Notes under the pieces: generated by a model
What the model was told of the DNA's origin: nothing
Database searches by the model: none
What the model saw: the letters and a program-made list of their open reading frames with translations, nothing else
Position numbers and translations under genes: made by a program
Origin: JAUWMV01 sp964562425
GTDB taxonomy: Bacteria > UBP14 > UBA6098 > B30-G16
DNA: 9,540 bases
NCBI GenBank assembly: GCA_964562425.1
Contig: CAZLTJ010000078.1
Coordinates: 1 to 9,540 of the forward strand
Direction: 5' to 3'
Part shown: in pieces, positions 1 to 6,024 of the stretch
Layout of the letters: each line of letters opens with the position of its first letter
Position numbering within the stretch: the stretch's first letter is position 1

Positions 1-21
1 TATAATTAAAATAGAACATAG

Positions 22-285
22 CTTTCTCAACTAAACTCCACTAAATCTATGATAGGAGATATGCTTGGTGCTGCGGGAGCGACTGAACTTATCGCCACTA
101 TTATGACACTTAAAACTGGTATAATACACGCTTCAATTAATTTAGAGAATCCTATTCCAGAGTGTGAAGGTTTAAATATCACGACTGAAAATATTACTGC
201 ACACCCGAGAATTGCTATTTCTAATTCATTCGGTTTTGGAGGTCATAATGCTACAATAGTTCTTAAAAAATGGGAAGGATCATAG
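22..285 (+). CDS. fabF: Beta-ketoacyl-ACP synthase II (FabF-like), C-terminal end only, reading frame broken upstream
   Basis: This is the C-terminal part of a condensing enzyme that elongates acyl-ACP with malonyl-ACP in fatty-acid synthesis. The visible part contains N-S-T-K-S-M-I-G, then LGAAGATE, the INLENPIPEC segment and the near-terminal block NSFGFGGHN, all in the order and spacing of KAS II proteins. The first in-frame ATG is at 49, but family homology already begins upstream of it (LNSTKS, from 31), so this is not a real start. The same frame has stops at 7-9 and 19-21, where a FabF should continue, so at least one indel or a pseudogene lesion lies at the edge. The position normally occupied by an active-site histidine (KSMTGH) is aspartate here (codon 58-60). 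It lies 104 bases before rnc, and a fabF-rnc pairing is common. The family call is firm; whether the gene is functional is not. Confidence 0.8.
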   Translation, partial: LSQLNSTKSMIGDMLGAAGATELIATIMTLKTGIIHASINLENPIPECEGLNITTENITAHPRIAISNSFGFGGHNATIVLKKWEGS

Positions 286-389
286 TTTGCAAATTCATTG
301 CTTCATTTGATATATTAAGTAAATCATAATAATAGAAAAATATTTCTTTTTATAAAAATCACATTTAAGTAAATTAAAATTTAGGGTTT

Positions 390-1076
390 ATGATTAGAAA
401 AGCTACCCCTATTGAAAAAATAATTTTTTATAAATTCAAAAGGAAAAAATATCTAAAATTAGCATTAACACATTCTTCTACGACTAAATATCACAAGAAT
501 TCCTATCAAAGATTAGAATTTTTAGGAGATGCAATATTGGCATTTCTTGTCAGCAACTATCTGTTTAAAATTTATCCGGAAGCGGACGAAGGTGAACTCT
601 CATCTCTTAGACAAGCTATAGTTAGTAGCGTTGCGCTTGCAAAGATATCTAAGATACTCGGACTCGGAAAATTCATAAGAACTGGAAATACTATTGATAA
701 TAATGAAATTTCGGATTCGATACTCAGTGATGTTCTGGAGGCTTTGATAGCAGCTATTTATATTGACAGTGGGTTAAATTCTGCTCGGAAATTTGTTCAA
801 AAATGTATTTTATCATACATGGATATACTTCTTAAGTCTCCTAATCTTATCAACTATAAAGGTAAATTACTTGAGATTCTTCAATCGGATGGTTCTCAAC
901 CTATTTATACAGTACTTTCAACCGAGGGACCAGAACATAAAATTTTTTTTAAAATTGCTGTTTTTATCGAGGATAAAATGCTTGGTGTAGGATTAGGAAC
1001 CACAAAGAAGGAAGCAGAACAAAATGCAGCAAAGGATGCTATTCAAAAGTTAATTTCTAAGAGTGTGAAAATTTAG
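390..1076 (+). CDS. rnc: Ribonuclease III
   Basis: This double-strand-specific endoribonuclease processes rRNA precursors and structured mRNAs. The protein is 228 residues, a normal family length. The catalytic domain spans about residues 8-148 and carries the signature RLEFLGDAIL (41-50). The four metal-binding acidic residues are present as E43, D47, D114 and E117, the last two in SDVLEALIAAIYID. The double-stranded-RNA-binding domain follows from about 155 to 223 and ends in the typical helix motif TKKEAEQNAAKDAI. The ALTHSS block near residue 25 is also typical. The ATG at 390 has only a weak upstream purine stretch (TAGGG, 382-386), and no other start would preserve the N-terminal helix. 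It follows the fabF end, and the next gene starts 13 bases after its stop, suggesting co-transcription and perhaps coupled translation. Confidence 0.97.
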   Translation: MIRKATPIEKIIFYKFKRKKYLKLALTHSSTTKYHKNSYQRLEFLGDAILAFLVSNYLFKIYPEADEGELSSLRQAIVSSVALAKISKILGLGKFIRTGNTIDNNEISDSILSDVLEALIAAIYIDSGLNSARKFVQKCILSYMDILLKSPNLINYKGKLLEILQSDGSQPIYTVLSTEGPEHKIFFKIAVFIEDKMLGVGLGTTKKEAEQNAAKDAIQKLISKSVKI

Positions 1077-1089
1077 TCATAATGAATAA

Positions 1090-3321
1090 TTGAAAAACGT
1101 TTTTAGAAAACATACCCTCGCAATAATCATTGTTTTTGGTCTTATACTAAGAGTTATTCATATAGTTTTCTGGAACCAAACACCATATTGGAACGGTCTT
1201 TATCTTGACGAATTATTTCACCACATTTGGGCAAAGAGCATTATTGTAATCTCAATAATTCCAAAGGGAGTTTTTTTTAGAGCTCCATTATACCCATATT
1301 TCCTTGCGGCAGTTTATTCAGTTTTCAATTATAATAGTTGGGCACCAAGAATTATTCAGAATTTGATCGGACTATCATCAATAATACCTATTTACTTTCT
1401 ATGCAAGAGAACACTCGGTAAAAACAAATGGGCAAATTTGACAACAATTTTATGGGCGATTTGTCCCATCCAGATATTTTTCGAATCCAGACTTCTCCTC
1501 GATTCACTTTTCACAGCATTAATTCCATGGCTTTTATATTTTTTAACACGGATTAAAAACTCATGGAAAGAAACGATTGTACCTGGAATATTATTTGGAT
1601 TACTTGCGACCTTGAGACCAACAATATTTATTCTCATCCCGATTTTCATCATATTTTTGTTACCAAAATTAAAACTTAAAGCATTTTTCATACTATTATT
1701 CGCTATTATTCCCATTATTCCTGTTACTCTGTCAAATTGGTTCTGTGATGATAGAGTTCTAATTGCTTCACAGGGTGGAATAAACTTTTACATAGGTAAT
1801 AATCCACTGAGTGATGGTTCATCAGCAATTGTACCGGAATTTGGGTGGAACTGGCAATATAGACAATGTAAAGCTCTAGCCGAAAAAGATGAGGGTCGAG
1901 AACTTAAGCCATCGGAAATATCAAATTATTATTTCAATAAAGGATTACAATTCTGGGAAAAATACCCGAAATCAGCTGTTATTCTCTTTTTTCAAAAAAT
2001 AGTATTATTAGTTAGTGCATATGAAATAGGCAACAATGGAAACATTTACTTCCTTCTGAAAGGTTCATTTCTGAAATACATACTGTGGATTGGTTGGCCA
2101 CTAATATTCTCACTTGCAATTATAGGTTTTTTTGGTGCTTGTTTCGAATTTAAAAAGCTCTTTCTGTGGTCTTCGATAATTTATATGATTGTAATCGTTT
2201 TGTTTTTTGTATGTTCCAGACTCAGACTACCTATAATCCCAATGTTAATTGTCCCAGCTGGTTTTGGGATTAGAACGATCTATAATTCTGTAAAAAGAAG
2301 ATCTTTTGTAGCATTTCTATCATTTATAGTATTATTCGCATTGTTACATGTTTCATTTTTATCAGCTAAAAAAAGCGAAAATTCACTTTCAAGGTTTTCG
2401 CTCGGTAATGTTTATCTCAGAAGCGGGAAGGATTCTCTTGCTATAAAGGAATATAGATCAGCCCTTTCAATTAATAGTAAAATGAGAGGAGTTAATTTAC
2501 ACATTGGTGCGTATTTTTTTAAAAAAGCTCAATTCGATTCTGCTGAATATTATTTCCAAAAAGAAATTGATAATGAAGGAGAGATGTGTCGAGCATTAAG
2601 TAATTTAGGCGTTGTAAAGCGACTCATCGGTGAAATGGATTCTGCAATTTTCTATGGCAAAAAGGGATTCAAAAAATGCTCAGAAGATCAAGGAGTAACC
2701 TATAATTATCTTATTTCACTCTATTCTGATAATAAATTCATAATAGCCGATTCGATAGCAAATTTTGTGTATGCGACATTTAAATCAAATCCAAGGATTT
2801 TAAATTTATTCGGAATATTGCGATTAACCTTATTTGATACGGTGGGAGCCGAGTCATTCTTTATTAGTGCTGCTTATTCAGAGGAAAGCGAATTAATTGA
2901 ACTTTATGATATAGGCACAATATACAGCGAAGAAATTGGTTTAGGAGCATCAAGAAACCGAGCCAGAGCATGGGCTCTATTTAACTTAGCTCAGATAGAA
3001 GTTCGAAAAGGAAACTATAATGACGCACAAAACATATTGCTCAAATCTGTTGATATCGATACTACTTTTTATTCAGGTTATGCGGCATTAGGAGCTCTTT
3101 TTCTTGCAAAAGATGAAGCGGATTCGGCATATACATACTTGATTAAAGCAGAAAATTTAGGTTTTTCTGAACCTGAATTCTTATTCAATCTCGCATCAGT
3201 TATGGCTCGCAAGGGAAACTACACCGTTGCTAGAAAATACTTGCAACGAGCTATTGAAATTAATCCAGATTTTGAACTTGCAAAACAGGCTTTGAGCGGT
3301 TTAAATGAACTTATTCCTTGA
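1090..3321 (+). CDS. GT39-type (ArnT/PMT-like, GT-C fold) membrane glycosyltransferase fused to C-terminal TPR repeats
   Basis: This is a 743-residue polytopic inner-membrane protein. Residues about 8-425 hold many hydrophobic segments with landmarks of family 39 transferases: an acidic DE pair in the first outer loop (D40-E41), FFRAPLYPYFLA (62-73), GGINFYIGNNP (229-239) and SRLRLPIIPMLIVPAG (376-391). Such enzymes use polyprenyl-phosphate sugars as donors on the outer side of the membrane. Residues about 435-735 form two blocks of TPR-like helical repeats; the clearest start near 435, 469, 501, 625, 659 and 693 (for example NLAQIEVRKGNYNDAQNILL). The TPRs presumably bind a partner protein; donor and acceptor are unknown. 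The start is the TTG at 1090, because a stop (TAA, 1087-1089) lies directly upstream and the next Met is far inside the protein. No Shine-Dalgarno sequence is visible, so translation may depend on coupling to rnc. Confidence 0.85.
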   Translation: MKNVFRKHTLAIIIVFGLILRVIHIVFWNQTPYWNGLYLDELFHHIWAKSIIVISIIPKGVFFRAPLYPYFLAAVYSVFNYNSWAPRIIQNLIGLSSIIPIYFLCKRTLGKNKWANLTTILWAICPIQIFFESRLLLDSLFTALIPWLLYFLTRIKNSWKETIVPGILFGLLATLRPTIFILIPIFIIFLLPKLKLKAFFILLFAIIPIIPVTLSNWFCDDRVLIASQGGINFYIGNNPLSDGSSAIVPEFGWNWQYRQCKALAEKDEGRELKPSEISNYYFNKGLQFWEKYPKSAVILFFQKIVLLVSAYEIGNNGNIYFLLKGSFLKYILWIGWPLIFSLAIIGFFGACFEFKKLFLWSSIIYMIVIVLFFVCSRLRLPIIPMLIVPAGFGIRTIYNSVKRRSFVAFLSFIVLFALLHVSFLSAKKSENSLSRFSLGNVYLRSGKDSLAIKEYRSALSINSKMRGVNLHIGAYFFKKAQFDSAEYYFQKEIDNEGEMCRALSNLGVVKRLIGEMDSAIFYGKKGFKKCSEDQGVTYNYLISLYSDNKFIIADSIANFVYATFKSNPRILNLFGILRLTLFDTVGAESFFISAAYSEESELIELYDIGTIYSEEIGLGASRNRARAWALFNLAQIEVRKGNYNDAQNILLKSVDIDTTFYSGYAALGALFLAKDEADSAYTYLIKAENLGFSEPEFLFNLASVMARKGNYTVARKYLQRAIEINPDFELAKQALSGLNELIP

Positions 3322-3360
3322 CATAAAATAACACCAACATTATTTAGAAGCCAACTATCA

Positions 3361-3366
3361 AAGGGG
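3361..3366 (+). promoter_or_regulatory. Shine-Dalgarno sequence of rpmH
   Basis: AAGGGG lies 6 bases before the ATG at 3373. An earlier ATG at 3369 is out of frame and meets a stop after seven codons, so the ribosome-binding site and L34 homology together fix the start at 3373. Confidence 0.7.
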
Positions 3367-3372
3367 ATATGA

Positions 3373-3531
3373 ATGAGAATAACGAAGATTAGTAATATAA
3401 AGAGAAGAAGAAAACACGGCTTCAGGTTAAGAATGTCCACAAAATCGGGGAGAATAATTTTAAATAGAAAACGCAGAAGAGGTCGCAAAAAGCTTTCAGT
3501 AAGTACGCCTAAAAAAGGCTCGCATTTTTAA
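3373..3531 (+). CDS. rpmH: 50S ribosomal protein L34
   Basis: This is a small, extremely basic protein of 52 residues, a component of the large ribosomal subunit. The recognition blocks are SNIKRRRKHGFRLRM (7-21) and STKSGRIILNRKRRRGRKK (22-40), matching the L34 core (S-N-x-K-R-K-R-x-H-G-F-R-x-R-M, then T-x-x-G-R, then R-R-x-x-G-R-K). The N-terminus reads MRITKIS instead of the usual M-K-R-T-(Y/F)-Q-P-S, apparently one residue shorter. After the core, the tail LSVSTPKKGSHF extends about ten residues beyond short proteobacterial L34s, as in many FCB-group versions. It starts 51 bases after the GT39/TPR gene and converges with dtd. Neither rnpA nor yidC, its usual neighbours in many bacteria, follows. 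The identity is very likely despite the small size. Confidence 0.93.
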   Translation: MRITKISNIKRRRKHGFRLRMSTKSGRIILNRKRRRGRKKLSVSTPKKGSHF

Positions 3532-3566
3532 TTATTATATTTTATCATTTATTAACAATGCAACTT

Positions 3567-3584
3567 AATTTATATAAATTTTTT
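3567..3584 (+). terminator. Possible weak terminator after rpmH (AT-only hairpin plus T run)
   Basis: A perfect 14-base palindrome, AATTTATATAAATT (3567-3580), is followed directly by TTTT in the convergent gap between rpmH and dtd. The position suits transcription termination, but the stem has no G-C pairs, so intrinsic termination would be weak. It could be chance in sequence this AT-rich. Confidence 0.25.
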
Positions 3585-3619
3585 CTACTCTATATTTAAA
3601 CTATCAAGTTACCCTCTTT

Positions 3620-4075
3620 TTATTTACTTCTTTTAGTTTTACTGTCAATCCAAATTGTAACTGGACCATCATTTAGGATTTTGACATTCATGTACTCGCC
3701 AAAAACACCTGTTTCAACAAATACTCCTTTAGCTCTGAGCATTTCTACAAAAACTGTAAATAACTTTTCAGCCTCAACTGGCTCCATTGCATTCTCAAAT
3801 GAAGATCGTCTTCCTTTTGTAATATCTGCACAAAGTGTAAATTGTGACACTGCTAAGATGCTTCCTTCAATATCCTGGACAGATAAATTCATCTTGCCTT
3901 CAGCATCCTCGAAAACTCGTAATCCAACAATTTTTTGGGCAAGTTTAATCGCATCCGATGCATCATCATTCTTGCAGACTCCGATAAAAACAACAAATCC
4001 GTTATTAATTGACCCAATAAATTTATTTTTAACTCTAACGGACCCTTCAGTAACTCGTTGAACTAAAGCAAACAT
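3620..4075 (-). CDS. dtd: D-aminoacyl-tRNA deacylase
   Basis: This cytosolic homodimeric proofreading enzyme hydrolyses D-aminoacyl-tRNAs (and glycyl-tRNA-Ala mischarges), recycling the tRNA. It is 151 residues from the chosen start, close to the usual 145-150. Family marks are the opening MFALVQRVTEGSV, the motif SQFTLCAD (77-84), the following TKGRRSSFENAMEP, and the C-terminal NDGPVTIWID (135-144) containing the Gly-cisPro element that enforces chirality. The frame can be extended to a GTG at 4087, but that GTG lies inside the ribosome-binding site AAAGGTGG; the ATG at 4075 is 8 bases downstream of it and matches the family N-terminus, so I prefer it. It lies downstream of the outer-membrane barrel gene with an 86-base gap. 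No key residue is missing. Confidence 0.96.
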   Translation of the reverse strand: MFALVQRVTEGSVRVKNKFIGSINNGFVVFIGVCKNDDASDAIKLAQKIVGLRVFEDAEGKMNLSVQDIEGSILAVSQFTLCADITKGRRSSFENAMEPVEAEKLFTVFVEMLRAKGVFVETGVFGEYMNVKILNDGPVTIWIDSKTKRSK

Positions 4076-4083
4076 CAGTGTTC

Positions 4084-4091
4084 CCACCTTT
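4084..4091 (-). promoter_or_regulatory. Shine-Dalgarno sequence that sets the dtd start
   Basis: On the minus strand this reads AAAGGTGG, with the AGGTGG core 8 bases before the ATG at 4075. It overlaps the in-frame GTG at 4085-4087, arguing against that GTG as the start. Confidence 0.7.
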
Positions 4092-4161
4092 AATTATAGA
4101 TCTCTTCTTTGTAAAGTTAAAATAGAGCATCTTTCGAAACTACGCAGAAGGAAGGTTATAT

Positions 4162-5430
4162 TTAGAAACGATAGGAGATCCCAAAATAGATGTCGTTTAA
4201 CCTGTAATCCAAATCCAGTTCGTTACCAAGTGAGGTCATATCTATTCTATTCCAATTTGAAAATACACTAGCGAAATCTATTAGCCAACTGTTATCAATT
4301 AATAAAGATAAACCACCTGTAAATGATTGACGTTTTGTTATATGCTCTGGAACTTTATATGGCACTGGATCGTATCTGTATCCAAATCTTAATTTTAGAG
4401 GCATTTCCGTTATAGGTATGTTAAATTCTAGACCTGTGCTTAATGTTGTTACCGACCTATAAGAGTGTGGAATTAGATTATTCTCTCTTAGCCAATTTGT
4501 TGGGGAATTGTAAGTTATACGGGTCCAATCGGAATACATAATGTCAACGGCAAAATTTGCAATTGTTGTTTTTATAGCGATTCCTGTGCCAAATCGGAAC
4601 GGCAGAACTCTTTTAAAGTCTTCATATACTTCATAATCATCATATAGAATACGATGTCCGTCTTTATAAGTTATTTCGGTTGTACTATACCATTCCTGAT
4701 CGCTGTATACGACTGCCGGGAATTGAAGTAATAAGCCCCATGAAAAATATTTACTTGGTGTTACCGCAAAACCCAGTTTTCCGGTTATTCCACTGTAGTT
4801 CTCGGTTATTTCATCGATAAAAGTTGAATCTTCAATAAGAGTGTCGTTAAATCCATAAGTAATAGCTTGCCATGAATAGTTTTCGGCACCAGCAAGAATA
4901 TCTAAAGATAATCCAAACGAAATCGATTTCGAGGTTTGAATTCCGAAAGCCATTTGAAATGCACCAAGTCCACCATCAGTTTTTTCGTTTGAATCAATTT
5001 TTATCGAATCGGTTCGAATACCATTAAAATGCGAGTATTTGTCAAATGATTGGAACCTGGAATATCCAATTGCGAATGCTGCTCCACCTTTTCGTGCGGG
5101 AAAGGGTATGACAACACCGAAGTTTTCAAGCTTAACTGTGGTGTAATTTGATGTAACCTTACTCCCTTTATTTATTTTTGTTCCAATCGAACCATTTCGG
5201 AACATCATTGAGCCGGTAAATTCATATTTATAAATAAAAGACAATAAAGCAGGATTATAATATACAGCAGAAAAATCCTGGGCAAGAGCCATATGAGCAC
5301 CACCCATTCCTGCAGCTCGTATTCCAACTGGTATGTAACCATCCGCAACAGTTATTTCCTGAGCTACATCACCTGCAATTGCAGATGAGAATATCACTAC
5401 TATAATTAAAGATATCAATTCAAATTTCAT
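4162..5430 (-). CDS. Outer-membrane beta-barrel protein, FadL/OmpP1 or PorV/PorQ-like
   Basis: This 422-residue exported protein is predicted to sit in the outer membrane. Residues 1-19 form a signal peptide (short polar start, hydrophobic core, SSAIA before the cut). The mature N-terminus has RAAGMGGAHMALA (38-50) followed by FSAVYYNPALL (53-63), the hallmark opening of FadL/OmpP1 and PorV/PorQ-type barrels. The rest alternates aromatic and polar residues as in beta strands, and the chain ends in NDIYFGISYRF, with the terminal phenylalanine expected of BAM-assembled barrels. The start is supported by a strong AGGAGG (5438-5443) 7 bases upstream. It lies 17 bases after the lipoprotein gene, so the two are probably co-transcribed. 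Possible roles are hydrophobic-substrate uptake (FadL) or shuttle/anchor of type IX secretion (PorV); the sequence alone does not separate these. Confidence 0.82.
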   Translation of the reverse strand: MKFELISLIIVVIFSSAIAGDVAQEITVADGYIPVGIRAAGMGGAHMALAQDFSAVYYNPALLSFIYKYEFTGSMMFRNGSIGTKINKGSKVTSNYTTVKLENFGVVIPFPARKGGAAFAIGYSRFQSFDKYSHFNGIRTDSIKIDSNEKTDGGLGAFQMAFGIQTSKSISFGLSLDILAGAENYSWQAITYGFNDTLIEDSTFIDEITENYSGITGKLGFAVTPSKYFSWGLLLQFPAVVYSDQEWYSTTEITYKDGHRILYDDYEVYEDFKRVLPFRFGTGIAIKTTIANFAVDIMYSDWTRITYNSPTNWLRENNLIPHSYRSVTTLSTGLEFNIPITEMPLKLRFGYRYDPVPYKVPEHITKRQSFTGGLSLLIDNSWLIDFASVFSNWNRIDMTSLGNELDLDYRLNDIYFGISYRF

Positions 5431-5447
5431 TTTAAGCCCTCCTATTA

Positions 5448-5903
5448 TTATGTACCACGTCTTCTTGGAGCTTCATGTGGTTTGTCATTATCTTCCTCCT
5501 CTTCCTCATCATCCCAATAATCACCTGGGAAAATTATATGAATTATCAATTCAATAAATTCTGAAAACAGACAACATGGGTCAGCAGGTCTAGTCCTTCT
5601 ATATCTATATGGTTCAACTGGAAGAGGAGGAGGTGGTGGTGGAGGTGTTTCTTGTTCTTCAGCATCCACTATTTCTGCGGCTTTTCTTTGCTTTTTGATA
5701 AGATTCTTTGAAGGTCTCCAATAGTATTCATTCCAACCCTTAGTGTTCTTCGATTCTATATATTGGTATCGATGCTCGGCTACCCATTTTTGCTTTGTCA
5801 ATGACTTTCTTCCAAGTGTAGTATAACATGATTGTAATGTCATAATTACAAATGATAAGAGTAAGAACATAAAACAAACTTTTTTAATCTTAATATTTCT
5901 CAT
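5448..5903 (-). CDS. Unrecognised small lipoprotein with polyproline and acidic tracts
   Basis: I do not recognise this family. The 151-residue product begins with a basic N-terminus (MRNIKIKKVC) and a hydrophobic core, then the lipobox-like LQSC with Cys26 as the probable lipidated residue. The mature part contains a Trp/Tyr-rich stretch (WNEYYWRPSKN, 57-67), a basic helix-like segment, seven consecutive prolines (87-93) followed by LP, a Cys pair (110-111), a hydrophobic run FSEFIELIIHIIF (113-125), an acidic run DDEEEEED (131-138) and a basic tail RRRG. The start is firm: AAGGAGT (5908-5914) precedes the ATG by 4 bases. The outer-membrane barrel gene begins 17 bases downstream, so an envelope role alongside that barrel is a reasonable inference, but function is unknown. 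Seven prolines in a row would normally need EF-P for smooth translation. Confidence 0.8.
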   Translation of the reverse strand: MRNIKIKKVCFMFLLLSFVIMTLQSCYTTLGRKSLTKQKWVAEHRYQYIESKNTKGWNEYYWRPSKNLIKKQRKAAEIVDAEEQETPPPPPPPLPVEPYRYRRTRPADPCCLFSEFIELIIHIIFPGDYWDDEEEEEDNDKPHEAPRRRGT

Positions 5904-5933
5904 TTGTACTCCTTATATATTCAAAGATAACTG

Positions 5934-5945
5934 ATACAAATGTAT
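5934..5945. promoter_or_regulatory. Possible operator or promoter element upstream of the lipoprotein gene
   Basis: ATACAAATGTAT is a near-perfect inverted repeat (5-base arms ATACA/TGTAT, 2-base spacer), 31 bases before the lipoprotein start. Read on the minus strand it contains TACATTTG, which fits the Bacteroidetes -7 consensus TAnnTTTG. A matching -33 TTTG at the expected distance is not seen, so this is only suggestive. Confidence 0.25.
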
Positions 5946-6024
5946 AATTCTTTTATCAAATAATAATCGAATACAAAACAACTAATTATCTTACAGATAA
6001 AATTCAGTTTGCACAATGTTATTT

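Noticed and set aside
325..356. AGAAAAATATTTCT followed by T-rich sequence after the fabF end, considered as a terminator
   Set aside because: The stem is about five bases with only one G-C pair and the loop is short, so stability would be negligible. Similar AT symmetry is expected by chance here.
1392..1715. Minus-strand open frame of 107 codons
   Set aside because: It is antisense to the transmembrane half of the GT39/TPR gene; no family resemblance or ribosome-binding site was seen.
3219..3488. Minus-strand open frame of 89 codons across the end of the GT39/TPR gene and rpmH
   Set aside because: It lies antisense to the well-supported rpmH and TPR codons, shows no recognisable motif, and its hydrophobic composition is what the complement of Lys/Arg-rich L34 codons produces.
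3681..4061. Plus-strand open frame of 126 codons
   Set aside because: It is antisense to dtd, which carries intact SQFTLCAD and NDGPVT motifs; the Ser/Thr-rich translation is typical of a shadow.
4132..4139. TTTCGAAA palindrome between the barrel gene and dtd
   Set aside because: An eight-base palindrome with no T run, no second copy and no promoter-like context; it is not distinguishable from chance.
5626..5645. GGA/GGT trinucleotide run on the plus strand, considered as a microsatellite or a G-rich structure
   Set aside because: It is the complement of mixed CCT/CCA codons for the seven prolines of the lipoprotein. Codon choice is mixed and G runs are only two long, so coding explains it.
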